A stretch of DNA of 64,000 nucleotides from Callorhinus ursinus (lineage: Eukaryota > Chordata > Mammalia > Carnivora > Otariidae). The DNA lies in the NCBI RefSeq assembly GCF_003265705.1, contig NW_020312904.1, positions 4,662,095-4,726,094 of the forward strand, given 5' to 3'. The translations under genes and the position numbers were made by a program. Position 1 is the stretch's first letter; the number at the start of each line of letters is the position of its first letter. Positions 1 through 12,400 of this stretch are shown here, piece by piece. The notes beneath the pieces were generated by a model that saw only the letters and a list, made by a program, of their open reading frames with translations, did no database searches and was not told where the DNA came from.

Positions 1-3000
1 AGCCCTGGGCCTGGGGACATGGAGGTGACAGGGTGTGGTCCTCGACCCCCCACGCCCCCCGAAGGCCACGGCCCGGCGGGAGCCGGCCAAATTGACCAGC
101 CATCATGGGGCTGCACCAAATACGCCACCATGCAAGGAGACACAGGGTGAGGGCCAGCCGTCGGGGAGGGACATGGGACCTGGGTTTTGAGCATCAAATA
201 GGAGCTTACCAGTTGGCCAAGGGGGAGCGTGGGAAGAGCTTGTGCAGAGCTGGAGGGCGCGGGCCCAGGGCAGCAGGTAAACATAGCGAGAGGATAGCCT
301 GAAACATGTATTTGGCTTTGTGTTCAGATTTGACTCCCCCCAATTTTCTCTGGGTTCTTAAAACAGAAGGCCCCGAGGCACATCAGGCACGTGGTTCCTG
401 GCAACGGGCTGAGAAGAGAGGGACTCAGGGAGACCCCGTCCCCACTTGGAGCAGAGCCAGAGGGGTCCCACCTTGTGTTGGGAGGGGGAGGGGGGAAGCA
501 CTGATGCCCTCCAGGCCCCCCCACACCAACAGTGGGCCCACGGGGACACCGCCATCTCAGTGGCCTGGGGCCCTGGTGAGATCCTGCAGAGAGAGGACAA
601 GTGCCTCCTCAGGTGGGGTGTGGGAGGGAAACTGAGGGCCAGCGTCCGTGAGACCCTCCCCAATGTAAACGGCAAGGTCCAAGGGGTGTGGGGGTAGTGG
701 CCAGAGATGAGGCAAGGTCAACAGTGGCCCGGCCATCCAGAGGGGTCTCAGCCAGGTCGAGCTGTGCAGAGTTATCAAAGACCCACGAGCCAAGGCACGA
801 TGCGGTCACAGTGGTGTTTTCGAAGGCTGATCCTTGCTGCTCTGTGGAGAACAGACAGGGTGGGAAGCCCACCTCCTCAGGTCCTCGCATACAATGAGGT
901 CTGAGCTCGGACCAAGTTGGTGGAGGAGGAGATGAGCAAGCAGCTGGACCCAAGAGCCCCTTAGAGATGCAGCCGGCAGCTCTGAGCCCTCCGCTCTCCC
1001 AGTGATGGAGATGCAGCTGTAGGGGGCAGAGTGGGCCGGCCCCCACTGGGCCACATAGCCATGCAGGCCGTTTATTCATTCAAGGAACATTCATGGAAGA
1101 TCCACTAGGCACTAGGGAAGATCTGCACAAACAGATGCTGTCTCTGGCCCATTTGGAGCTTGTGGTCTGATAAAACAGATATAAATCATGAGGACACGGA
1201 AACAGAATGCATAAAGTGATTGCAAATTGTGGACAATGCAAGTCACATTGTTGCAGTCACAGCAGGAAAAAGGGAGAGGAGAGGGATACAGAGGGGAAGA
1301 CCAGAGAGCCATGCGAGAGAATATGGGGGCCAGGGACACCCTCGGAGGGAGAGTCTCTGGGCTGGGAGCACACCCCAAGGGCAGGCGCTACTCCAAGCAC
1401 TCTGTAAGAGCAACTTATTTGATCTTTATGACAACCTTAAGACACACTCCTATAAGCCCATTTTATAGATTGTGAAAACTGAGGTCTGGAAAGGCTGAGC
1501 CACACACCAGGAAGTGACAGGGATGAGCTTATGAACCCAGTGGTTCCCTTGGCACTCTGCTGCCCCATAGGGAGCACCCAGGAGTCTGGGGGTGGGAGTC
1601 AGGTGTGGGGCACTTGCCCTGGGTGGGGACTGCCCCCCTTAACATCTTCTCCTCACCGCCAGGACTGGACCTTATTCTGGTTTCCCTCCTTCCCCTCTAC
1701 TCTTCTAAGGAAGGCCTGATCTCAGCATCTCATGGGGTGGGGTTGAGTCGGCTCTGTGGGCTTTGCTCTGTTTGGGCGCTGCCAGGAACATCTTGAACAT
1801 GGGACTTGGTTTCTGGAACTTGAGTCCCAGGGTGCTGTATAAATGGTGGCCCGCACAGAATTCGCCTTCCCGTGGCTGGCCCAAGGAGGTGCGTTTGCTT
1901 GGGGACTGTGGGATGACATTCTTCTCCAGCCTGAGAACAGGAAACAGCAGCTGCCACTCACCAGCTCACCCTCCCCTTGAGAGTGGCTCGGAGTTAAATG
2001 CCAGGCTCAGCGTTAGACTCAACTTTTAAGACCAGAGCCGACACCCGGAGCTGGAGCCCAACAGACCCGAGACACTCTCTGTGGATGATGGTGGAGATGC
2101 CACCCTCCCTCCCAGAGGCTGACGCCTCCTTCACCCAGAGAGTCGGAGCAAGCTGGAGATGCGCACCTGGTCACAGGCACCTGTCCGGGCTCTGGGAAAG
2201 GGGCCGGGCCATCCTCCACACCTGTGCCTTGTTCCTGAGGTGTCAATAATTATTTGGATTCTAACAGGTTACACGGGTCTGGAGTTTGGGGCTGGATGTG
2301 CACTTAGTGGAAGAGCGTGAGGCAAAGAGTGGGCCGTGGAATATCTGGAGAATGTCCGCTGAGCGCCTGTGATGAGCCAGGTTCCGTGCCCAAGTGCTGG
2401 AAGCAGTTCTGGCCTTGAGGAGTTTCCAGCCCAGCCAAGGGCCAGATCTGTGAGAAACAGCTTATCTCCTCCGTATGGTATGTGCCCTGATGCAGGCATC
2501 CTCAGGGGGTCTCGGGAACATAAGGGAGGGTGATAAACTGCTTCAGGATGTTTGAGAACATCTAGCCACGGACTTTCGCACTGGGCCATAAATGGGCACA
2601 TGGAACAGACCAGAAAGCAGCCTGCATGTGGGTAAAATACACGAAGCGGCTGCTTCGCCCCGTTAAGTAGCGGGCGGAGCGGGGCTGCCATCCTGGGGGG
2701 AGCCCAGAAGAGCAACTCCAGCTCTCCGGCCAAACTGGCACAGAAAATTGAGCCCCAACATAGAGCAGGGGCCTGGCTCTGCAAAGGAAACTTTGGACCT
2801 GGGGGCTGTTCCCTAAGGGGTTTGGGAGGTTGCAGGGCAGGTCACTAAAGAGGGGTTGAATATTTTCAAAAGGAACCCTGGAAATCTGAGTGGGGGTCCT
2901 GTGGGTCTTTAGGTGAACACTCAGGGGGACCGTGCAGGGCAAGTTTCCACAGGGCCAGGGTGTAGTGAGCCACACGCGGGTTGTGGAGGGCACAATGCTG

Positions 3001-3289
3001 GCAGAGAACATTCCAACCAGCCCGAGTGGATCAACCTCACCAAATATCCTGTGCATGCCATGGAGGCTCCAGAAAGGAAACACTTTAGCCCTTGGCTAAG
3101 GACGGCTCTAGACCCTACCTGACAAAGCTGGAAAGAGACACTTGAGAGCGTCAAGGAGAAACGCACAAGTAAATGCCACGTCTTCCACAACGAAACCCCC
3201 ATGCTTTTCATGGGGAATCAAATAACGCAGACTGTCAACAGCATAGCAGTCGTGATGCCTAGCACGTAAGAAAAAAATCACCTAGACCA
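1..3289. other. Intergenic, no gene recognised; ancient repeat relics
   Basis: All ORFs are short and overlap on both strands, with no recognisable protein. At 1071-1360 there is a diverged ancient interspersed-repeat pattern (ATTCATTCA followed by a passage resembling 'cactaggcac...'). Around 2350-2440 a similar relic ('gagcgcctgtgatgagccagg') occurs. No promoter or RNA gene is evident. Confidence 0.5.
1380..1530 (-). repeat. MIR SINE relic
   Basis: The order of landmarks matches a reversed MIR: AAGCACTCTGTAAGAGC, TTTGATCTTTATGACAACC, CCCATTTTATAGATTGTG, AAACTGAGG, then a run ending near AGTGACAGGG. The copy is diverged, as expected for this old family. Confidence 0.65.
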
Positions 3290-3670
3290 AAGGTGCGTGG
3301 CCAAACTGTGGTCTTTTTGTGATGCAGTATCACTCAGCAGCAACTGGAAAGGAACTGGGGATACACACAGCATGAGTCTCAAAATCTGATGCTAAGCGAA
3401 GGAGTCCAGACACAGAAGAATACGTACATTAAAGATGCCATTATATGAAGGTCTAGGGCCCGCAAAACTAAGCTCTTGGGGATAGAGGTCAGCATGGTGG
3501 TTACCTCTGGGGGGCGCCAGGGATTGACCCACAAGGGCCACAAGCGAGCAACGCGATATTCTCTGTATCTTAAAGGGGCTCTGGCTTCCTCAGCTCTATC
3601 TATTTGTTAAAGTCAATTGTATTTAAGAGCTGTGCCTTTTACCAAATGTAAATTATACCCCATAGTAAAC
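3290..3670 (+). mobile_element. LINE-1 3' end fragment
   Basis: Sense-strand L1 3'UTR landmarks occur in order: CAGTATCACTCAGCAGCAAC, CATGAGTCTCAAAATCTGATG, GAAGGAGTCCAGACACAGAAG and GTGGTTACCTCTGGGG, ending in a passage like AATTGTATTTAAGAGCTG before TATACCCC. The copy is diverged and 5'-truncated. Confidence 0.7.
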
Positions 3671-3929
3671 TGAATTGGACACGAAACGTTTGCCACATGA
3701 AGTGAGGGCGGCTGGCTGGTGAGCATCACGGCAAAGGCAGGGAGACGTGGGGGAATGGTGTGCTCTGCGGACCTTGAATGATCTTGTTGAACCAGATGAC
3801 TAAGACATTTGATTGGGGGGCGATCTAGTTGGACGAGCTTGGAGCTTGGGAGTGAAGCTCTGCCCGTGGGCCCATGGGCAGCAGGTGGCCGTCAGGTGCC
3901 ATTAGGATTTGAACCCCGGTTGTCGGGGT

Positions 3930-4440
3930 CTTTGCACTTGCTGCTCCTGCTACCTGGAACGCTGTGCCCCCAGATATTCATGTGGTAGAGCCTTCTCCTT
4001 ACTCAGTTCTCAAATGAGAGTCCAAAGAAGACTTGACCTCTCCATGTGAAGTGCCCAGCTCAGTCTCCCCCCGCTTCCAGGCGCATCCCCATTTCTTATC
4101 TTCACAATGCTTGTTTTATTGAGTTATCCTTTCTTTTTTTTTTTTCAAGATTTTGTTTATTTATTTGACAGAGAGAGACAGTGAGAGCAGGAACACAAGC
4201 AGGGGGAGTGGGAGAGGGAGAAGCAGGCTTCCCGCGGAGCAGGGAGCCCAATGTGGGACTTGAACCCAGGACCCTGGGATCATGACCTGAGCCGAAGGCA
4301 GACGCTTAACGACTGAGCCACCCAGGTGCCCTTGAGTTATCCTTTCTAGTTTCTGTGTGTAATAGGTGCCTTACCCATTAGATTATAAGTTCCAGGAAAG
4401 AAGGGGCCTCACTTAATATACTCTTGCACCAACCAATATC
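3930..4440 (+). mobile_element. L2 LINE 3' end, split by a CAN-SINE
   Basis: Begins with the L2 landmark CTTTGCACTTGCTGCTCCTG and TACCTGGAACGCTGTGCCCC, and after the SINE continues with TTATAAGTTCCAGGAAAG and a terminal AATAAAC-rich stretch. The two halves are contiguous once the SINE (4135-4331) and one copy of its target duplication are removed. Confidence 0.75.
4135..4331 (-). mobile_element. CAN-SINE (tRNA-Lys derived), full length
   Basis: The reverse strand reads head GGGCACCTGGGTGGCTCAG, tRNA-like promoter boxes, the CTCCCTGCTC..GGGAAGC core, a CT-rich zone and an A/T-rich tail. It is flanked by a perfect 16-base target duplication, TTGAGTTATCCTTTCT, at 4119-4134 and 4332-4347. It has inserted into an L2 relic. 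Confidence 0.95.
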
Positions 4441-7400
4441 CATGGGATGAATAAACATGTGAATGAATGAGTACTACTGATTTCTAATAGTCCATGATTT
4501 CCTGCGTTCGCATTTTACTTGGGCATTTAAGCAGTGTCTAGTTTTCACTGTGGCAATCCATCATAGGGCCACATTTGTGCATTTTTGTCAAGTTATGGTT
4601 GCATATGACCAGTGGAGAGAGAGCAGTTGTAAGAAATTACCGAGATGAAAGTATTTATGATGGTTCTTATCCCTAGGGAGCCTCCCATTTTCAAGCACCT
4701 GCCGTGTCCCAGGCCCCATGCACATGCTTTGCCTCTATCTTCGCTGTCACCTTCCCTGCCGGCTCTTGGACTCAGAACAGGGGTATCTTTGATGTGCACA
4801 CAGAGTGATATTATCAGCGAGAAACAGGAGGATCTCCACCAGGCGGTTGGCTCCCCTCAGCTCTTTGGACACAAGAGCCAGGAGTTCGTGTCCCTGGACA
4901 TGAAGCTGGGGTCCCAGGAGAGATGAGTGGGGTGGTGACCAGCAGGGTCTGCCTCCAAGCTGTGGCTTTGCCCCTGAGCATGTGTGGTTCAGTGAGCCGC
5001 TGCCCCCCCTGCACCTCTGTCCCTGCATCGGCAAAATGGGGGTGAAAATGGCCACCACTTCAAAGGGTAGAGGACCAAATGCAATGATGCAAAGTGCCTG
5101 ATGGCCTGCATTCTAGGCGTGTCCTCCAGAAAGGGTAACCTTTGTGCTCATGCCGCCGAGCATCTGTGCTGGACAATGAGGTGTTGGTCCCTGGGGCCAC
5201 TCCTCACATCCCGCCTTTCTGTACCCACCCTGTACATCAGTGGGGTCTCTGGGCCCTGGGAGAGCAGCTGAAAGGTCCTTAGAAGGGCTGACACTGCCGG
5301 GACACCTTACTCAGATTGCAACGCCGGGGTGGCTATGACGGACAGGTGCCGTGTGGCCTTCCTCACTCGTTCACCTGGGAGCCAACACTGTCCGGAGCCT
5401 GGGCCCATCCGGCCGGGGAAGAGACAAAGGATACCAGGCCACGGTGCTGCCCTCACCCAGAGCTCGGCAGGGCACGCTCAGAGAGTGGCCGGGGGGCCGG
5501 GGGGCGGCTTCTCCCTGTGGAGGAGACTTTCACGTTATTTCTCTCTAATGATTTCCTTGAGTTACTTTACGCTGATCACAGTTAGTTCGCTGTGTCATAT
5601 TCCCGAGTCACGGAGATGCAGCAGGGGCCCACACATAGCTCTTTGTGACAGGAAAGTGTAAGGAAGACAGCAGAATGTGACAGAATGTGACAGGGACGTG
5701 AGCTGAGTTCATAGCCGTGGACCCGTAGGAAGATGCGGCCATGCAGGTCCCGGGGAGTGAATCTGCCTGTTCACTGATTTTGCACAAGTAGCCAAAACAC
5801 AAAAGTGCAGACCAAAGTAGGGTAAGTTCAAATATCTGAAAAATTGATTTCACCGACCCAGTGAGCTCTTGGTCCCCGGGCTCGGGGCAGTATGTTAGGA
5901 AGTTTGCTAAACAGCAGGCTGGGGGCTGAAGAAGATTTCTCTTCTTTAAAAAAAAAAAAAAAAGTAAGGATCCCTCTGGCAAAGCAGCGGAGTTTGAACA
6001 AGCACAAAACCAGACCTGCCACTGCACAATTGAATAATTTTACTAATAAAGGCTGAAACGAGACCAAAACAACATCATTCAAAGCTGCCCTTCCCACATC
6101 AACAGTGGAGGAAGCCAAGTCATTGCTGCTTAAAACCATAGACTTAATGCCAAATATCATGCTCAGAGAGAAAACCAGAGGGAGATACTGGCAAAATCCT
6201 CCGTCAAATGACTTTTTGGGATAGTACCTCGTGGCAAGGACATGCAATGTGCAAGGAGCGGGTCCTGTGTGTGCACCTGCTAGCAGATACTTCTCTTTAC
6301 CCAGAAAAATCTTTTGCTGCGAAGAGGATGAATCAGCTTGTGGTGGGGCTGGTGCAGATGATGGTGGTTTTGAAGAAAGTCCCAGTAATCAGGGCTGGCA
6401 TTCACTGAGCACGAGCCGGGGCCAGGAAGTGCTAGATGCACTTTACCAGAATCAGGCAAGTTTTACTTTTATTTATTACTCTCCCAGGGGAGTTTTGAAC
6501 AGACAGCCGATAGAAGACTTCTCCTCTTGACACAGATAAAGTGAGGAAATGCATTCCTAAGATTTCAGGTGGCTCATTCAAGTATCATGAGGATCTGTTT
6601 AGTATCTACGTAGGGTCACAAAGACCCCGGATCTGTCACTTTAGGAGAGGAAGGTCACAGACGCCTTAAAAAGACCAACCGTAGTGAGCACTTCTGGAAA
6701 AGGAATCAAGGACTGAGCATATTTGGAAGATCGCATCCACATGCCGCAATAGAACATGTGACATTTCCAGAACCGAGCACAGGAGAAAAGTGGGTTAGGA
6801 GCCCGTTCACGGCTACCTCCTACACTGCGACGCTCCAGCTTGAGTGTCTGGCTAAGTGGCAAAGCGCTGGCATTCATTTGCTGTGAATATTAGGTGATTA
6901 GTACATATCACAATGACTAGATTAGGTTATTAACCTACTCTGTGTGTACGCATGTGGGCTCTCTCCGTGATGACCGGCCCAGGTTTGACTCGAGCCGCCG
7001 TCATTGTTGGGAAGGGCCACCGTGTGCTTCCTGCCGATGTCAAGTTCGGTCCCTGTGAGTGGGGATTTTCTAATTCAGCAGCAAGAATGAGTTAGGAAAG
7101 AAAACTCACGCATAGCGCAATGGTCTCCATTCTTGAGAAAACTACGGCCGCCTCCATACACATGCAGAATGATTTAATCTCTCAAATTTACAGGAAACGA
7201 ACATTATTATTATAATTTTTAAAGCATTGCCTTTACTTTCATTGCTTTGAGAAAGTGGGATGATGCTCTTGAGAAAACAGCTTCCTACGCTGTTGGACGA
7301 TCTGCTCCCCTTCCGTGGGGCCCTCCCCCGGGGTGGGCGTGACATTCAGACCCCAGCCTCAGGGCCCAGGTCAGGTCACCTCCCCAACAGGCACCAATAC

Positions 7401-8169
7401 CCGCTCAGCTGTTCAATCTGGAAGTCATACCTGACACCCTCTCCCACACCTTCTTTTCCTGATTCATCACCAAGTCATGGCGACTTTACCTCTTCATAGC
7501 ATCCAGACTCTGACCACCACCCTGCATCCCCATTGCGGCCCCCAACCTGAGCCCCATCTCTTGGCTGCCCCATGCGGACAGCATCCTCTTGGAACGCGCT
7601 CTGGAGTCCTCCCAGGCCATCTTTCTCCACTGGCCCGAGTGGCTGTATCAGAGCGTTGCTCTACTCTCCTCTCACTCAGCACCGTGACCTCCCATCACAG
7701 CTCCTGATCCAAGGAGGCTATTGCTTTGAGCCACTTGTCTGCATTGGCTCATCCGATCCCACAGCAAGCCCACAAGAAGGGTGATTCTGACCAGGCTGCC
7801 TTGAAAGCAAAGGTCCCAGGAAGCTGGAGAAAGAGCTCAGGGAGAGCGAGCCTGGCCAGGAAGGTACAGTCCCACCCACCTAGTCCCCCTAACTGTGTAG
7901 AAGGCCCTGGAAACCATGTGCCTGGATGACATGAAGGAGGGCGCCCTCCACTGACCCTTGCCCCCCCACCCCCGCTGGCTGAGGACTGCCCTGAGAGGCG
8001 GGGAGTCCCCTCCATTTGCAGGCTCTGTTTTGGGAGCCTTTGGGGCAGGCTGAGGGAGCTGCCCCAGCTCAGAAGTGGGGAGACTCAGGGGGTGCTGGAT
8101 GCTGGGCATGGCTGAGGCCACCAAAGGTGGGGCGAGGGGAGACTTGGAGCAAAACAGTCTCTTGCACCA
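4441..8169. other. Intergenic, no gene recognised
   Basis: Mostly unique or very old sequence. An A16 run lies at 5948-5963 and a short direct repeat AGAATGTGAC at about 5670-5690. Segment 5760-6230 is moderately AT-rich and non-repetitive. No protein-coding frame longer than about 140 codons exists, and none is recognisable. Confidence 0.5.
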
Positions 8170-8265
8170 GTAGGTGCTACTGTTACCCCCTCTTTGCAGA
8201 TGCAGTGCAAGAGGTCCAGGGAGGTCAGTGGCTTGCTAAAGGTTAAGCATAATTAGCGTAAAGAC
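8170..8265 (-). repeat. MIR SINE relic
   Basis: Reversed MIR landmarks: CTGTTACCCCCTCTTTGCAGATG, AGGTCCAGGGAGGTCAGTGG and CTTGCTAAAGGTTAAGC. Diverged and partial. Confidence 0.5.
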
Positions 8266-8899
8266 CAAACTGTTCATCTGGTCTGCAGCATCTCTGCAAG
8301 ACCTGCCCCATCAGAATTAACAATGGGGGCCTCCCTCACCACTCCTCAGGGTCACGGGGGCGCACGTTCTGAAGCAGCTCCCACAGCCCCCAGCCTCTCT
8401 GGGGCTGGTGAGAGTGGAGCTCCTCAACCCCAGGCAGCCCCACAATTGAATTGCAGTCCTGGGCCCCTTCATCTCCGTGCTGTCCTTTTGGGTGAATGGG
8501 ACAAGGACCCAGGGGCACCTTTGGCTCCTCTTCCATTCGCTGTCTATGTCCGTAACCAACGGTCTGACCCTACAAGTGGCTTGTGTCTACACTGGCCAGA
8601 TCTGTGAGTCAGGCCTTAGCCTTGGCCAGCATGCAGGATGCTTCTGAGGAGACTCTAAACTAGATTGTTTCCCACTTATCCTAATGTCTACTACACTAGA
8701 AAGGCCTCATGAGGACCACGGGCCCTAACCTAAGGCTAAATCACACACTTAAGGTTTAATTCTAATAATTTTGATTTAAAGGTAAATGTTAGGTAGTTCC
8801 TTAAGTTGTGAACTGAAAGGTGGCCCAGGGATGTGGCACCAATCAAGGGGTGATGGACTGATGCTTGTGGCTGAGAAACGTGCTATGTGCCCACTTCCA

Positions 8900-9480
8900 T
8901 TTTCACTGTCTTTCCCTTAGTTGAAAATCCCAAAGGCTTCCTATTTCCCTTGTAGTCAAACCCACTCTTACCTGGCTGGAGAAGCCCTGCCCACTGGCCC
9001 CACCCTGCTCATTGGCCACGCCTACTGGCCAAGCCCCACCCACTCACCGCCCAGCCCGCGGCCCCTGCTCACTGGCCCCACCGTCTGGCCCCGCCCCACT
9101 CACTGCCCCACCCCACGGCCTGTGCTCACTGGCCCCGCCTACCTTCCCCACACTTTCACTGGCCCCGCCCCCTCGCTGCTCCCTCTGCCCAGAATGCTCT
9201 TGCCCCTTCTTCACATTGCTGACTCCTTATCACTCTCCTAGCTGGGCCCAAGAAAGAGGCCTTCCTTGGTGACCCAACCTAAACAATCCTCCCAGGCATT
9301 CCTGATGACCTCACACGGCACCTGGAACGGTCCAGAATTATCGTGGCCATATATTTGTTCCTTTGTGTGTTGTGTGCCCCACCTCCACTGGACTTTACAC
9401 TCTGTGAGAGCAGAACATTAGTTTGTCTTGTTCACAGACATCTCCAGGTCTGGAACAGTGGCGGTGCTTACTAGCCCACG
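8900..9480 (+). mobile_element. L2 LINE relic with an internal GC-rich expansion
   Basis: The left part (CCCAAAGGCTTCCTATTTCC) and right part (CTCTGCCCAGAATGCTCTTG, GACCTCACACGGCACCTGG, ACTTTACACTCTGTGAGAGC) follow the usual L2 3' order. Between them lies a GC-rich degenerate repeat, listed separately, that ordinary L2 lacks. Confidence 0.6.
8985..9175. repeat. Degenerate GC-rich tandem repeat
   Basis: About nine copies of a CACTGGCCCC-type core, spaced roughly 15-30 bases apart (for example CTGCTCACTGGCCCCACC), alternate with CCCCGCCC boxes. The copies vary in spacing, so this is an imperfect minisatellite-like expansion rather than a clean array. Confidence 0.7.
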
Positions 9481-9592
9481 TGTGTTGAAGGCGTCCTAAC
9501 TGGGAAGGTTTCCTGACAGCCAGCAGTCAACACCCCCAGCCCCCCAACAGTCACTCTATCAGGAAGGATTCAGTAGCATAAGGCTCTCCCGT

Positions 9593-9808
9593 CTCCCTGG
9601 ACAGGAAGGGGCAGAGTACCTGGGACTGTCCCCATTCTCTCTGGATGGGAAAGGGCAGAGTACCTGGGACCGTACCCATCTCTCTGGACAGGAAGGGGCA
9701 GAGCACCTGGAGCTGTCCTAATCTCTCTGGACAGGAAAGGCCAGAGTATCTGGGACTGTCCCCATCTCCCTGGATGGGAAGTGACAGAGTACCTGTGGTA
9801 CATCCTAT
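9593..9808. repeat. Minisatellite, five 43-44 bp units
   Basis: Units begin CTCYCTGGAYRGGAA at 9593, 9637, 9680, 9723 and 9766, with lengths 44, 43, 43, 43 and 43. Each contains a GGCAGAGTACCTGGGAC-like middle (diverged in the last unit). A more decayed sixth unit is probably present at about 9554-9592. Units 2 and 5 share a GGATGGGAA variant, and units 1, 3 and 4 share GGACAGGAA. Confidence 0.9.
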
Positions 9809-10880
9809 GTGGCTCTAGCTATTTCCATGACCCAGCTCCAGAACCTGCTCTCCAGGCACCTTCCCTTGAGAATTCTCGTCCAACTTTTCTGGTTAAATCC
9901 CTACCCGTGTTGCCTCGGCTCCTGGATTTGCAGATTGCCTCCACCCTCATGCAGTTACCCTAGCGCTTCGTGGCTTACCAACTACATTATCTGTTTCTCC
10001 ATCACTCCGAGCACCCCAGCCTTCTCCCCAGAAAGAATCAAGTTGGTGTACAAACCCTATTTCCCCATCCTCGAGATGGCCCCAAGCCTAAGGTACACCA
10101 CTGATTTGATAAGCGTTTTTCAGGAAACTAACAAACACTGTAAATGCAAGATTAGAAACAACTCACTGACAAGAGCATACCCCCCCCAACAATTCCATCC
10201 CAACTTCTCGATTTCTTTCTGCTTAATGCCATCAACATTTAGCCTAAAATTTCTTCCGAACCACATCTGGGTGTCTCAGTGGCACATAACGCCGGTGCTT
10301 TCCCAATCGTGCGTTTGGAATCTGACTTCTCCCGCACTTTCAGATCTGTCTGTATGGAGGAACCCTGGAGCCTGGAATAGGAGTTTTATTCCCCCCTTAA
10401 CTGAGTTACTTATCACTAGAAGTTAAGCATCTCCTTTTGAAAGGCAGCCACAGCCTTAGGCAGAGGGACGTTTGGCTCTGAATGATATTCCTTTTGACAA
10501 ATGGATTGGTCACCAGAATCTTGGGACTCCTGGCATCTGTTCTGGGAGATTTGGAAACATCACCTCTCTTTAACACATTGGGCAGCTGTGTGACAAGAAT
10601 GGGGATCACACACAATTAGTGTTCAGTCTTTTCATCTGTTGCTGTAGCTCAGGAGCAAATTCAAAGAAGTTGGAAAATATGTTTGGGATGGTTTGATATA
10701 AAATGTATTCTAAGAAATAATTATAGAATTCATTGGTGGGATGTGGGGGAAGTGCCTCGAAGGGAGAGGCAAAACCTTATGGGGGGTCCACAGGACAGCC
10801 GATGCAGGGAGACAGGCTGTGATTAAAGACACTGAGATAGATTATTGTTCAGGAATCTTCGCTCCCTGCTCCCACCTCCA
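9809..10880. other. Intergenic, no gene recognised
   Basis: A 205-codon open frame at 9809-10426 (+) has no recognisable domain and no supporting promoter or splice signals. Its composition (Ser/Pro/Leu/Ile-rich) looks like translated non-coding DNA. No repeat family is identified with confidence. Confidence 0.45.
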
Positions 10881-10889
10881 TGAGTGAGG

Positions 10890-11335
10890 TTTCTTCTCTG
10901 CCTCATCAACGCTGGGCCTGATCATGTGACTGCTTTGGCTCTGTGGTGGCTGAGAGTAATTCTCTGCTCCCTGACTCAGCCATGCGACTTGTTTTGGTCA
11001 GATGGATATTAGCCGGTGTGCTGCATGCAGTCAAGACTTGGGTGTGCCTGTGAAGTGGGCTTACCATTTTGGGCGTCTTCCATCCCATAAGAACTTCCCG
11101 TTGGGTAGCTGCTGCCTCTTTAGCCTGTGCCCCCCAAATAAACACAGGCAGAACACACCTGGAGTCAACACACCTACAGCTTAGAGTCAAGCCCAGCCCA
11201 GTCCCTGTTGGCTGACCTCCCAACCAGCCACAGGCAGATGGGAGAAAATAAATGATTGGAGTTTTATGCCACTGAGGTTTGGGTTAGTTTCTTATGCAAC
11301 ACTCTTATGCCTATAGCTGACTGATACTGATAGAA
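10890..11335 (+). repeat. Ancient LTR-like repeat, family not fixed
   Basis: The segment has the body of an old mammalian retroviral LTR: a GACTGCTTTGGC..CAATGG-like start, a GTTTTGGTCAGATGGATATT passage, an AATAAA-containing zone near 11250, and a terminal GTTAGTTTCTTATGCAACAC..CTGATAC end. Class assignment is from memory of such LTR ends. Confidence 0.45.
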
Positions 11336-11769
11336 ACATAGTTCCAAATATAAGCCCCAAATCCAAAGACCCAAAAGAAACCCATCAAAGTGCAAGCACT
11401 GACTTGGGATTGAGCTGCTGGTCACATGGACTACTCTGCATCAGGCTTTATTTCTATATGGACGACTCAGGATTTTTCTAGGCCACATGAGGGAACCAAC
11501 TAGAAGAATGTTTGGCTTTAATGCTTCATCATTTTGTCCTATCATGATATTGCGTTTTATAATAAGAGCTATATATTTGGTCTTAATTCCAGTTCCTGGC
11601 TCAGAGCTCCTAAAATCTTCCTTGGAATTTCTTAAGCGACGAGAGAGATAAAAGTGGGAGTGTCTTGTTCATAACGAGCTGCTTTCAGCCACACAGAGTT
11701 CATGTTAATGAGGTGACTTTTGGAAAGCCCCAAAGGATGGGGGCTGGTTGCCAGGAAACCAGCTGTGTG

Positions 11770-12400
11770 ATTAGAGGGTTGGAACTTCAAGCCCCCTCTA
11801 CCACCTCTGACTTCCAGAGAAGGGAGAGGGGCTGGAGGTTGAGCTAATCACTAATGGCCAATGATTTAATCGATTGTGCTTGTGTAATGAAGCTGCCGTA
11901 AAAATCCTTAAGGTATGGGGTTTGAAAAGCTTCCAGGTCACTGAACACGTGGAGATGCTGGGAGGGTGGTACCCTTGGAGGGGGCATGGAAGCTCTGCTC
12001 CCTTTCCCACATAACTTGTCCCCTGCATCTCTTCCATCTGGACATTCCCGAGTTTTATCCCTCATAACATATTGGGAATCTAGTGAGTTAACTGTTTTCC
12101 TGAGTTCTGTGAGATGCTCCCGCAAATCACTGACCCTGAGGAGGGGGCTGTGGGAGCCTCCGATTTATAGCAGGTCAGTCGTAAGCATGAGTGACAACTT
12201 GACCTTGTAATTGGCATCTAAAGTGGGGGTAGTCTTAGGGACTGAGTCCTGAAACTGTGGGGTCTACCTCTGGTAGGGGGTGTCAGAATCCAGTTAAATT
12301 GCAGGGCATCCAGAAAGTGTCCTCCAAGAACTGGAGAACTGGTTGGTGTGGGACACCCCCACACTTCTGGTGGCCAGAGTGTGGAGAGGAGCAGAAGGAA
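11770..12400 (+). mobile_element. Solo LTR of an endogenous retrovirus-like element (ERVL/MaLR type)
   Basis: The landmark order matches a known old LTR: AATGGCCAATGATTTAATCG, GTGTAATGAAGCTGCCGTAA, GGTCACTGAACACGTGGAG, GGGCATGGAAGCTCTGCTCC, CATCTCTTCCATCTGGAC, CCTGAGTTCTGTGAGATGC and GATTTATAGCAGGTCAG, then a short piece of internal sequence. No gag, pol or env coding remains nearby. Confidence 0.6.

Noticed and set aside
4135..4331. tRNA-Lys-like promoter boxes in the SINE heads (this and six others)
   Set aside because: These are SINE heads, not tRNA genes; the cloverleaf is degenerate and is followed by SINE body and tail.
9593..9808. CRISPR-like regular repeat array
   Set aside because: Units are directly adjacent with no unique spacers, in a mammalian genome; it is a minisatellite.
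9809..10426. 205-codon open frame
   Set aside because: No recognised domain, no splice or promoter signals, and non-coding-like composition.
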